This document shows, one piece after another, positions 18,256 to 27,400 of a stretch of DNA of 64,000 nucleotides. Under the pieces are notes generated by a model that did not search any database, was not told where the DNA came from, and worked only from the letters and a program-made list of their open reading frames with translations. The DNA lies in contig LT827122.1 in assembly GCA_900169975.1 (NCBI GenBank), forward strand, positions 62,001 through 126,000, written 5' to 3'. Both the position numbers and the translations under genes were made by a program. The stretch comes from Pseudoflavonifractor sp. Marseille-P3106 (GTDB lineage: Bacteria > Bacillota > Clostridia > Oscillospirales > Oscillospiraceae). Each line of letters begins with the position of its first letter. Position 1 is the stretch's first letter.

Positions 18256-19248
18256 ATGGGGAAAAAAGTGCTTGAAGTGAAGGACCTGGTCACCACCTTC
18301 CGCATCGACAAAAAAGAATATGAAGTCCTGCGGGGCGTCTCCTTTGACATCGAGGAGAACGAAACGCTCTGCATGGTGGGTGAATCCGGCTGCGGCAAGA
18401 GCGTCACCACCCTGTCCATCATGGACCTGCTGCCGGGCAACGGCCGGGTGGTCTCCGGCAGCATTAAGCTCAACGGGCAGGAGCTGACCACCATGTCCCC
18501 CCGGGAGCGGAACGCGGTGCGGGGCAAGCAGATGGGCATGATCTTTCAGGAGCCCATGACCGCCCTCAATCCCCTGCTCACCATCGGCCGTCAGATGACG
18601 GAAGAGCTCATTCTCCACCGGAACATGAGCAAAAAAGAGGCCTACGACACCGCCGTGGGCTATCTGGAAAAGGTGGGCATCGCCAACCCTGCCGACCGGA
18701 TGAAGCAGTTCCCCTTCCAGCTCTCCGGCGGCCTGCGTCAGCGTATCATGATCGCCATGGTCATGGCGGTGAAGCCTTCCCTCCTGATCGCCGACGAGCC
18801 CACCACCGCCCTGGATGTGACCATCCAGAAGCAGGTGCTGGTCCTGCTCAACAAGCTCAAGAAGGACGTCTCCACCGGCGTGCTCTTTATCACCCACGAC
18901 CTGGGCGTAGTGGCTGAGATCGCCGACCGGGTGGTCATCCTCTACTCCGGGCGGAAGGTGGAGGAGGGGAGCATCGGCGCCATCTTCTCCAAGCCGCTCC
19001 ACCCCTATACCATCGGACTGATGAGGGCCGTGCCCAACGTGGATGAGGACAGCTTCGACATCCAGCCCATCCCCGGCACCTTCCCCAACATCACCGAGGA
19101 GATCGGCGGCTGCCGGTTCCATCCCCGCTGCCCCTACGCCACCGACCGCTGCCGGGCCGAGGTGCCGGCAGAGCTGGAGGTCGAACCGGGGCACCTGGTC
19201 TGCTGCCATAAGGTGGCGGAGGAATACGGGAAGGAGGGTCACAGATGA
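18256..19248 (+). CDS. Peptide ABC transporter ATPase (DppD type)
   Basis: 330 residues. Walker A is GESGCGKS (about 40-47), Q loop MIFQEPMTALNPLLTIG, signature LSGGLRQR, Walker B LLIADEPTTALD, and switch His in ITHDLGVVAE. The signature reads LSGGLRQR rather than LSGGMRQR. The C-terminal oligopeptide-transporter domain with FHPRCPYATDRC (Cys cluster) is present. It ends four bases inside the next ATPase gene, so the two are translationally coupled. Confidence 0.94.
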   Translation: MGKKVLEVKDLVTTFRIDKKEYEVLRGVSFDIEENETLCMVGESGCGKSVTTLSIMDLLPGNGRVVSGSIKLNGQELTTMSPRERNAVRGKQMGMIFQEPMTALNPLLTIGRQMTEELILHRNMSKKEAYDTAVGYLEKVGIANPADRMKQFPFQLSGGLRQRIMIAMVMAVKPSLLIADEPTTALDVTIQKQVLVLLNKLKKDVSTGVLFITHDLGVVAEIADRVVILYSGRKVEEGSIGAIFSKPLHPYTIGLMRAVPNVDEDSFDIQPIPGTFPNITEEIGGCRFHPRCPYATDRCRAEVPAELEVEPGHLVCCHKVAEEYGKEGHR

Positions 19249-20840
19249 GCGGAGAGAGAAAAAAACTGCTGGAACTGAAAAAGCTAAAGAAATATTTCCC
19301 CGTCCGCAGAGGGGTCAACATCAAAGCCGTGGAGGACGTGACCTTTTCCATTTATGAAGGAGAAAAGTTCGGCGTGGTGGGCGAATCGGGCTGCGGCAAG
19401 TCCACCCTTGGACGTGTGATCCTCCAGCTCTATCCCCAGACCTCCGGAGCGTGCATCTATTACGGGCGTACCCGGGATGAGATGTGTCCCAAATATCTGG
19501 CCAAGGAAGTGGCCAGGCTGCCCGCCTACCAGAAGGCGGCTGTGGACTTCTATCAGAAGTCCGTGGGCGTGGAGAAGAAAGCCGACGTCCTCCGGGGGGA
19601 GATCGAGGCGCTCTCCGCGCTGGGCAGCGACAAGGAGGTCAAAAAGGAGGCCAAGCTCCAGAAAAAGCTCAGCGAACTGGAGTTTCAGGCCCGGGAGCTG
19701 CGGAAGGACGCCTCCCGGCAGCTGCGGGAGGGCTCCCGCACCGTGGGCTCGCTGATCCTCTGCAAGGACCTGCCCAAGATTCAGGCGCTCTTTGACCAGG
19801 CGCAGAAGGCGACGGCGGCCGCCGCCTCAGCCATGAAGAAGTTCCGGGAATATGAAAAGCAGTATGAGGAGGGCCGGGTGGATGGCGCCCCCGACAGCGG
19901 CCTCAAGGCCAAGATGGATGCCGCCCGGGCGGAGGCCGACCGGCTGGTGGAGACCTCCCGCAATTACCGCCTTCAGGCCTTCCGGGACTACCGGGGCAAA
20001 GACGTTCTGCCCATCACCGAGCGCACCCAGGACCCCGCCTATCAGGCCAAGCTGGACGGCAACTATGAAACCGGCATCAACCTGGGCAAGCTCACCGGGG
20101 ACGAGATGCGGGAGCTGCGCCGGGAGATGCAGATGATCTTCCAGGACCCTGCCGCCTCCCTGGATCCCCGCCAGAGCGTGGGCAAGTCCATTGAAGAGGT
20201 TTTTGTCATCAACACCGACTTCCCCGCCGAGGTCCGCCGGGAAAAGACCATGGACCTGTTGGAAAAGGTGGGCCTCAAGCGGGAACACTACTACTCCTAT
20301 CCCAACGCCCTCTCCGGCGGCCAGAAGCAGCGGGTGGGCATCGCCCGGGCCATCGCCCTGGACACCAAGTTCGTGGTGCTGGACGAGTCGGTCTCCGCGC
20401 TGGACGTGTCGGTCCAGGCCCAGATCCTCCAGCTCCTCAACGAGCTGAGCGCCGAAAAGCATCTGACCTACTTTTTTATCACCCACGATTTGGGCGTGGT
20501 CAAGCACTTCTGCGACCGCATCCTGGTCATGTATCTGGGCAACGCCTGCGAGCTGGCCGATTCCAAGGCTCTGTTCCACACCCCCCTCCATCCCTACACC
20601 GAATCCCTGCTGGCCTCCGTGCCCCGGCTGAAGGTGGGACAGGAGCACTCCACCGAGTCCGTACTGGAGGGAGACGTCCCCAGCGCTATGACTCCGCCCT
20701 CCGGCTGTCCCTTCCACACCCGCTGTGCCAGGTGCATGGATATCTGCTCCCGGGAGAAGCCCCTGATGAAGGAACGGGAACCGGGCCACTTTGTGGCCTG
20801 CCATCTCTACGGCAAAGAGAAAGGAGCTCCCCGCTCATGA
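19245..20840 (+). CDS. DppF-type ATPase with ~215-residue coiled-coil insertion
   Basis: 531 residues, about 200 more than a usual DppF. Walker A, GESGCGKST, is at 46-54, but the Q loop (MIFQDPAASLDPR, Gln300) comes some 200 residues later than normal. The extra stretch (about 75-291) is rich in Lys, Glu and Ala with heptad-like runs (KKEAKLQKKLSELEFQARE; MDAARAEADRLVETSRNYR). After it the protein is ordinary: LSGGQKQRVGIARAIAL, FVVLDESVSALD (Ser for the usual Pro), and the C-terminal CPFHTRCARC cluster. The frame is unbroken, so this is an insertion into the nucleotide-binding core and not a fusion. Its role is unknown. Confidence 0.9.
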   Translation: MSGERKKLLELKKLKKYFPVRRGVNIKAVEDVTFSIYEGEKFGVVGESGCGKSTLGRVILQLYPQTSGACIYYGRTRDEMCPKYLAKEVARLPAYQKAAVDFYQKSVGVEKKADVLRGEIEALSALGSDKEVKKEAKLQKKLSELEFQARELRKDASRQLREGSRTVGSLILCKDLPKIQALFDQAQKATAAAASAMKKFREYEKQYEEGRVDGAPDSGLKAKMDAARAEADRLVETSRNYRLQAFRDYRGKDVLPITERTQDPAYQAKLDGNYETGINLGKLTGDEMRELRREMQMIFQDPAASLDPRQSVGKSIEEVFVINTDFPAEVRREKTMDLLEKVGLKREHYYSYPNALSGGQKQRVGIARAIALDTKFVVLDESVSALDVSVQAQILQLLNELSAEKHLTYFFITHDLGVVKHFCDRILVMYLGNACELADSKALFHTPLHPYTESLLASVPRLKVGQEHSTESVLEGDVPSAMTPPSGCPFHTRCARCMDICSREKPLMKEREPGHFVACHLYGKEKGAPRS

Positions 20841-22465
20841 ATACCGTTTTTGACCCCGTCTTTCAGCGCTATCCCTCTCAGCGCTATCCCATCTACGCCC
20901 GGGGCGGCATGGTGAACTGCTCTTCTCCCCAGGCCGCCGCCGCCGGACTGGAGGTCCTGCGCCAGGGGGGCAACGCCATGGACGCCGCCGTCGCCGCCGC
21001 CGCCGCCCTCACAGTGGTGGAGCCCACCGCCAACGGCATCGGCGCCGACGCCTTCGCTCTGGTGTGGTCGGAGAAAGATCAAAGGCTCTACGGGCTCAAC
21101 TCCAGCGGCCCGGCCCCTCAACTGGCCTCCATCGGGCAGGTGCTGGCCGATCACCGGGATGTGGACGGCAAGATGCCCACCTATGGCTGGACCCCCGTGA
21201 CGGTGCCCGGCGCACCCAGGGCGTGGGCGGAGCTGTCCGGCCGGTTCGGACGTCTGCCCCTGTCCAAGTCGGTGGCTCCCGCCGTGCGCTACGCCCGGGA
21301 GGGCTACCCCTGCTCCCCCAATCTGGCCGTCATGTGGCAGCGGGCCTTTGGAAAATACCGCCAGACCTGCACCGGGCCGGAGTTTGAGGAGTGGTACCGG
21401 ACCTTTGTTCCCGAAGGGCGGCCCTATCAGGCGGGAGACATGATCCGCCTGCCCCATCACGCCGATACCTTGGAGGCCATCGGGGAGACCGGGGCCGAGG
21501 CCTTTTACTCCGGGGACATCGCCCGGAAGATCGACGCCGACAGCCGCAAGTTCGGCGGCTATCTCCGCTATGAGGATCTGGCCGCCTATCAGGCCAGGTG
21601 GGTGGAGCCCATCTCGGTGGATTACCGGGGCTACCAGGTCTGCGAGATCCCGCCCAACGGGCAGGGGATCGCCGCCTTGATGGCCCTCAATGTCCTCAAA
21701 GAGTTCTCCTTCCCCGAGAAGGACTGTGTCCAGACCTATCACCGGCAGCTGGAGGCCATGAAGATGGCCTTTGCCGATGCGTTCCGCTATGTCACCGACC
21801 CCGACTGCATGGAGCTGGACTACCACCGGCTGCTCCTGCCCGCCTACGGGGCCCAGAGGGCCGCTGAGATGGGCGGGACCGCCCGGGTCTACACCCACGC
21901 CCTCCCGCCCAAGAGCGGCACCGTCTATCTGTGCTGTGCCGACGGGGAGGGGAATATGGTCTCTTATATTCAGTCCAACTACATGGGTTTCGGCTCCGGC
22001 ATCGTGGTGGGCGGCACTGGTGTGGCGCTCCAGAACCGGGGGCACGATTTCTCCCTGGACAGCGCCGACGCCAACTGCCTGAAACCCGGCAAACGGAGCT
22101 ACCACACCATTATTCCCGGCTTTCTGATGAAGGACGGAAAACCGGTGGGACCCTTCGGTGTCATGGGCGGCTACATGCAGCCCCAGGGCCATGTGCAGGT
22201 GGTCATGAACTATGTGGACTTCCATCTGGATCCCCAGCAGGCTCTGGACGCTCCCCGGTGGCAGTGGATGCGGGACAACTCGGTCACGGTGGAGACCCGC
22301 TTCGACATGGAGCTGGCCCGTGGGCTCCAGCGCCTGGGCCACGACATCCGCGCCGATCTGTCCACCCCCAGCTTCGGCCGGGGGCAGATGATCGTCCGGC
22401 TGGACAACGGCGTGCTGGTGGGCGGCACGGAATCCCGCACCGACAGCAACATTGCCTGCTTCTGA
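20837..22465 (+). CDS. Gamma-glutamyltransferase, YwrD-like
   Basis: 542 residues from ATG 20837, overlapping the ATPase stop (ATGA). It belongs to the Ggt N-terminal nucleophile hydrolases, which cleave themselves before a Thr. The likely nucleophile is Thr362 in PKSGTVYLCCADGEGN, followed by SYIQSNYMGFGSGIVVGGTG and LQNRGHDFSLD. N-terminal GGNAMDAAVAAAAAL matches the family. No signal peptide is seen, unlike secreted Ggt and like YwrD. It would release glutamate from imported gamma-glutamyl compounds such as glutathione inside the cell; the substrate is inferred from operon context. Confidence 0.9.
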   Translation: MNTVFDPVFQRYPSQRYPIYARGGMVNCSSPQAAAAGLEVLRQGGNAMDAAVAAAAALTVVEPTANGIGADAFALVWSEKDQRLYGLNSSGPAPQLASIGQVLADHRDVDGKMPTYGWTPVTVPGAPRAWAELSGRFGRLPLSKSVAPAVRYAREGYPCSPNLAVMWQRAFGKYRQTCTGPEFEEWYRTFVPEGRPYQAGDMIRLPHHADTLEAIGETGAEAFYSGDIARKIDADSRKFGGYLRYEDLAAYQARWVEPISVDYRGYQVCEIPPNGQGIAALMALNVLKEFSFPEKDCVQTYHRQLEAMKMAFADAFRYVTDPDCMELDYHRLLLPAYGAQRAAEMGGTARVYTHALPPKSGTVYLCCADGEGNMVSYIQSNYMGFGSGIVVGGTGVALQNRGHDFSLDSADANCLKPGKRSYHTIIPGFLMKDGKPVGPFGVMGGYMQPQGHVQVVMNYVDFHLDPQQALDAPRWQWMRDNSVTVETRFDMELARGLQRLGHDIRADLSTPSFGRGQMIVRLDNGVLVGGTESRTDSNIACF

Positions 22466-22488
22466 CTGCTGGTTCAAAAAAAGAAGAA

Positions 22489-22522
22489 AGACGGGCCGCC
22501 TTGTGGCGGTCCGTCTCTTTTT
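22489..22522 (+). terminator. Terminator of the dpp/ggt operon
   Basis: AGACGGGCCGCC / GGCGGTCCGTCT (one G-T pair) with loop TTGT, followed by CTTTTTG. It also faces the 3' end of the broken deacetylase gene on the other strand. Confidence 0.88.
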
Positions 22523-22524
22523 GT

Positions 22525-22755
22525 TCAGCCCGGAAGCTGCCGGCCGGTGTGGTCGATGGTGTAGGGCTTGGGGAGAATAAGCTGAGAGATGGGCACAAAG
22601 GTGTATCCCTGCTGAAGGAGAGCCTCCAAAATGGCGGGCAGCGCCTCCGGGGTATGGATGGCGGCATTGTGAAAGAGCACGATCGACCCAGGCTGCACCT
22701 TGGAGGTGACCCGCTGGGTGATCTCCGAAGCGGGGAGCTCCTTCCAGTCCAGAGA
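22525..22755 (-). pseudogene. Polysaccharide deacetylase, C-terminal fragment
   Basis: Seventy-six residues plus stop, beginning at the junction with the inserted element. DSLDWKELPASEITQRV, VQPGSIVLFHNAAIHTPEA and GYTFVPISQLI are the C-terminal part of PdaA/PdaB-type polysaccharide deacetylases. The N-terminal part lies 16.7 kb away at 39486-40010 on the same strand. Joining 22755 to 39486 gives an unbroken frame reading QWDVD-SLDWK across the joint, exactly the conserved family sequence. The fragment has no start of its own apart from an ATG inside the element, and is presumably dead. Confidence 0.9.
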
Positions 22756-22760
22756 ATCAC

Positions 22761-22787
22761 GTTCCCATATAGGTTCAAGTTGTTGAG
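22761..22787. repeat. Left imperfect terminal inverted repeat
   Basis: Reading inward from the left boundary, TTCCCATATAGGTTCAAG then TTGTTGAG matches, at about 20 of 26 positions, the right end read inward (ATCCCAAACAGATTCAAG then CAGTTGGAG). The fully shared blocks are TCCCA, TTCAAG and GTTG. Confidence 0.6.
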
Positions 22788-22796
22788 AAGAAATCA

Positions 22797-23150
22797 TTAT
22801 TTCTCTTTAGGGTAATATTTGCGTCCACGTTTTTCCCCCATAGGCTGGTCTCCGGCCTGGACTAGCCGCTTCAAGATATGATGGGCCTGGGGCAAATTGA
22901 TATGGAGTAATTCAGCGACGTCGGATCTGGTAACAGATCTTTGCTGTTTGCCAGCTTAAGAACCAACTCCAAATAGCGCACTTGATCGATATCTGTCTGG
23001 CGGACACAGGCTATATCCCGCTCATTCTGCCTATACATCTTTGAGCTCAGCAGGTATTGACGGCCCCTTCCATTTCCATATAGTAGTCGTTGACCTCCTC
23101 CATGCTTGGGCAAAAGAAAGACTGGGATTGTGCTTGATCCAAGGGTTCAT
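22797..23150 (-). pseudogene. Winged-helix protein remnant
   Basis: A decayed gene whose pieces lie in successive frames: MNPWIKHNPSLSFAQA, then MEEVNDYYMEMEGAVNTC, then SSKMYRQNERDIACVRQTD with DQVRYLELVLKLANS, and finally VTRSDVAELLHINLPQAHH followed by GEKRGRKYYPKEK before the stop. The last piece is a winged-helix DNA-binding motif. At least three frame changes separate the parts, so no full protein can be made. The parent family is not recognised. Its stop lies ten bases inside the left terminal repeat. Confidence 0.6.
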
Positions 23151-23157
23151 TTAATAA

Positions 23158-24303
23158 TCAGTGTTTTCTGTTTTTTCCGTAAAAGACCGCGCCCATCACG
23201 GCTGCAACAGGAACACTCAAAATCACGGCTGCGGTACTGCACAGACCCTGCGCAAGCTCCACGGCCAGAAAATCCGAACTCAGCAGCTGATGGAACTGAA
23301 TCCCATAAGAGCAAAATACCATCATAGTGGCCAGCGCGCCGCCCGTAAAGGCAAAAATCAGCGTGTTGCTCATAGTTCCAATCATATCCTGTCCAAGATT
23401 CATGCCGCTGCGGAACAGCATTCCGGGGGTCGGAGCTTTGGCTGCGATGGCGACCTCCCGCAGGGCGGACAGGATCGACACGGCGACGTCCATCACGGCG
23501 CCTACGGAGGAGATCATGATCCCGGCAAACAACAGGGTGCGAATATCCAGGCCGGTGCCTTGGACGATCAACAGCAAACCCTCCGCTTCATCGGTCTGAA
23601 AGCCGGTCAGATGGAATTGAGAGGAAGCGACAGCGAACAGCACGCATGCTGCCAATTCGCCAAGCAGAGTCGCTCCGATTCCCAACAGGCATTGCTTGGT
23701 GGGACCATGCAGTAAAACCAGTGTAACCGCTGTGGTAAGCAGCGCCGTAACAAGCCCCATCACAATGGCGGAGTGTCCGTTATACAGTGCTGGAAGAAGC
23801 ACACGCAGGATAAAGAGCAGGGAAAACAGAATGGCAAGGCATGCATCTGCGCCCTTGCGCTTTCCGATTACAATCATGCACAGGATAAAGCAAACGATCA
23901 ACCCCGCAATGGCGCCGCTCCGGTCATAGTTATAGACAGTATAGTACGGCGCGGCATTTTCCGGAACATCTGCACAAACGATAATCTTTGTACCCTCTTC
24001 CGTCAAAACATTGTGTGTCTCAGTCAGATAATTTGTCAGATAAACTTCTTCGCCGTCGGCCAGGCGAACCAACAGTTCCTGAGCGCCCAATTGCTGCCCG
24101 GTGCCGAGGGAACTATCCTCTAATTCCTCTGACAGGATTTCCAGCACTTCGGCCCGAACATAGTGCAGCGTATCGGTTTCAAATCTATGATACGAGTTTA
24201 ATCCCACTGGGCAGAACCACATTAGCAACATGGACGCCAGCACGGCCAGCTCCACCAGGAATTTCATTCGTTTTTGTTTCTTAATTTCTTCCATATACAG
24301 CAT
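23158..24303 (-). CDS. YibE/F-like membrane protein
   Basis: 381 residues (an in-frame ATG at 24294 is an alternative start). One N-terminal membrane segment is followed by an extracellular domain of ~110 residues (ending DVPENAAPYYTVYNYDRSG) and then about seven membrane segments to the C-terminus. Blocks GLDIRTLLFAGIMISSVGAVMDVAVS and GMNLGQDMIGTMSNTLIFAF are characteristic of the YibE/F family, whose function is not established. The gene is intact, in contrast to most of its neighbours in the insertion. Confidence 0.88.
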   Translation of the reverse strand: MLYMEEIKKQKRMKFLVELAVLASMLLMWFCPVGLNSYHRFETDTLHYVRAEVLEILSEELEDSSLGTGQQLGAQELLVRLADGEEVYLTNYLTETHNVLTEEGTKIIVCADVPENAAPYYTVYNYDRSGAIAGLIVCFILCMIVIGKRKGADACLAILFSLLFILRVLLPALYNGHSAIVMGLVTALLTTAVTLVLLHGPTKQCLLGIGATLLGELAACVLFAVASSQFHLTGFQTDEAEGLLLIVQGTGLDIRTLLFAGIMISSVGAVMDVAVSILSALREVAIAAKAPTPGMLFRSGMNLGQDMIGTMSNTLIFAFTGGALATMMVFCSYGIQFHQLLSSDFLAVELAQGLCSTAAVILSVPVAAVMGAVFYGKNRKH

Positions 24304-24311
24304 CCCACAAA

Positions 24312-24352
24312 CGGGAGGCGGCGAAATTCTGCCGCCTCCCGTTTTCCGTTTT
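24312..24352. terminator. Hairpin between SLH protein and YibE/F gene
   Basis: Perfect 11-bp stem CGGGAGGCGGC / GCCGCCTCCCG with an eight-base loop. On the minus strand it is followed by TTTGTGG, on the plus strand by TTTTCCGTTTTT. It lies between the giant gene's stop and the YibE/F start. Confidence 0.65.
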
Positions 24353-24409
24353 TGCTTCCCAGCGGAAATCCCGTCGGATTGTTGTTGATTTGTGGATTAC
24401 ACGACAAGT

Positions 24410-27400
24410 TCAAATATCCGTCTGATCGGCACAAAACCGCATCAAAATGGCCGCCAGCTGGGCACGGGTAGATATATCAGCCGGAGAGAGGGTGGTTGCA
24501 GAGGTTCCGCTGACAATGCCATGCTCCACAGCCCAGGCCATGGCGGTTGCGGCATAACCGGAAACTTCACCCTGATCCTGGAAGGAATCCAAAGCGTAGC
24601 TGCTCTCGGGGCTTCCGGCATAACGCCACAGCATGGTCACCAGCTGTTCCCGCGTAATGGGATCATTCGGCCCAAATGTTCCGTTTCCATATCCGCCGAC
24701 AATTCCGTTGGCGGAGGCCCAGGCCACAGCGTCCGTATAGTACTGGTCCGCCGCCACATCGATGAACCCCGCCACACCGGAAACGGCCGGGGGATTTTCC
24801 ATGCGATACAGGATGGTGACAATCATGCCCCGGGTGGTCGTGATATCAGGTCCAAAAGCGGCGTTACTGATCCCATTCATCAGACCCGCGCTGTGAACAT
24901 AGTCGACAGCGGCCTTGTACCATGCGTTCTCCGCCACATCCATGAAGGGATTCTCAGCAGTTTCCTCCACCGCCCTGAACACCGCTTTAATGGTGTGCGC
25001 GGCACGGACATTCTCAAAGGTGTACCGGGACACAGCGCCTACGCTCTTGCCGTCCACCAAAACGTCCTTCAGTTCGTACCCGCTGCCGGCTTTCACTGTG
25101 AAGGTCTGGTCACCGCCCCTCTCCACGCGGATGGATCCGTTGGGAGAAATGGTTCCCCCCTGACCGGCCTCAGCCCTGATGGTATACTGACTGGAGTTGC
25201 TGGTACTGCCGGAGGAAGAGCCGCCGGAGGTGCCGCCGCTGGAGGCGGTTTCAACCTGCACCACGGTCATGGTGCCGGAGACCTCACAGGCCGCCAGCAG
25301 CAGGGGGATGCCGGTTTTGCTGTCGGCAGCGGAGACAAAGCACAGGCCCTCAGGGGACACGTCGCCCTGGATGTCAGCGTCAAACTCCCGGGAGTTGATG
25401 TAGTTGACAAATTTGGCGTTGGCGGGGACGGTAATGTCGTAAACCATCACGCCGCCGATGCGCTCCAGAGCGATGAAGGCGTAGGTCTTGTTCTTGACTG
25501 TACCGGTGACAACGCTCTCGGGCTCAGGCCCCTTTTTGCCGGATCGGTTATCCAGCTTGATTTTGTCGTTGGAGCAGTTGAAGTAGTCTCCAAGCTTTTC
25601 AGCGGTAATCTCCTCGAAGTCGCTGCCGCTGTCGTAAGTCCAGATCAGGCCGTTCGCAGTTACCTCGTAGATGGAAAAGGAGCGACCACCAAAGACATAT
25701 GCCTTGTCGGTATCCAGACCATCCCACTTGGTGGCGTCGAACCAGACGACCTCCTCGCTCAGGGTCACATTTCCGGTGGGAGAGGTCTTTCCCGCGTATT
25801 CATTGTCCATGCCAGCCCAATCAGCGCGGCTGTCGCCCTCGTTGGCGGTGAGCAGGTAGTCCTTGCCGCCGATGGTGACAACGGAAATGCCGTCGGGCAT
25901 CTTGATACCATAGATATTTTTGTAATTGGAAAGCTCGACGGTACCATTTTTCTGGAGATCGACCTTGGTTTTGCTGTAGTCCTGCAAGCCCAGAGGGTAT
26001 ACGCCGGTAAACTCGCCCTTCTCAATATTCAGCACGGCGATGGCGTTGGCCTCCTGAAGGGCGACATAGGCGGTCGTGCCGGAGACAGCAATATATTCCG
26101 GCTCAAAGTCAGTGGAGGGGTTGGAATTTTTCTGAATCAACACACCAGACTTGGTCAGTTCCTCGCGCTGAGCGTCAAGGTGGTCGAAAGTCACGGTATT
26201 GACTGTTCCGCCGATTTTGACGATGGACACGGAGCCCTTGGGGTCAGTACCGCTCGTACCTTTCCGGGGTTCGCCTTCGTCAGCGGTGAGGATGGTGTCG
26301 TTGTCCGCAAAGGTCACCATGTCAGGCTGCACACCCACAGTATAGGTGCCGTTCAACTCCAAGGAGCCGTCAGTCTTGCAGGTGAAAATGGCCACGACAC
26401 CGTTGGCGGCGTAATTCTCGGCCTGAATGGCCACGGCCAGCTTGCTTCCATCGGGGGAGATGGCCACGGAGGTCATGTCGCCATAGGTGAAGTCTGCGAT
26501 GTCAAAGGTTTCCTTGCTCAGGTCATACTCGGTACCGGACAGAGCCACCACTTTGTTGCCGTCCAAGCTATCGTTCAGGTTCACGGCGATCAGCTTGCCC
26601 TTGACGCCGCTGACAGCGTAGGCATAGCCGTTGACGGGATTGTATTGCACGATCTCCAGGCTGCCGCCGTCGGCGGCCATGGCGCCGGAGTTGTAGCGGC
26701 CTGCCAGCTCCAGCTTCAGGGAGCCGGTGGCGTCATAGTAGCCCTTCACGCGGGTGTCGGAGGTCTTAACGGGGGTGTAGACGGGCGTCTCAGGCTCGGC
26801 AGCGACCAGGCTACCGTATTCGCCCTTGCTGTTGTGGGGAGCGTATTGGGCCAGGGTATCCGCTGTGGCGGTCATCTTGCCCTTCTCCCAGACGACGATG
26901 CGGAAGTCTTCATTCGTGTCGGTATCGGCGTGGTCTACCCGCTGCAGGGTCTTCTGCTTGGAGACCTTGATCGCATCAACATTCTCGTCCGCAGTCACAG
27001 AATCCAGTACGGTCCCGCCCTTTTTCAGCGTGATAGTGTAATTCTTGTTGTTGATCTGCCAGTCGCAGGTCTGATCTGCCTCGGGCAGGTTGTAGGTCTG
27101 ATATTCGGCGGTGGTCCCGGCGCTGGCGCCCATGATCAGGTAGGAGCTCTTGGCAGGGATGGACTTGCCTCCGGTCAGATCCAGGCTTTTATCTCCATAG
27201 GACAAGGTGTAGCCGTCCAGAGAGACCGCCTCGTCAGTGGGGTTGTAAAGCTCAATAAAGGAGTTGGCGATGGGGGTCTCGCCCTTGCCGCCGTCGCCGT
27301 AGACCTGGTCGATGAGCAGCTTGGCGGGTTCCTCGGTCTGCTGGGCGGTCTTGTTGATGGTGAAGGTGTCCAGCACGGACATGTCATTCACATTGTAGGT

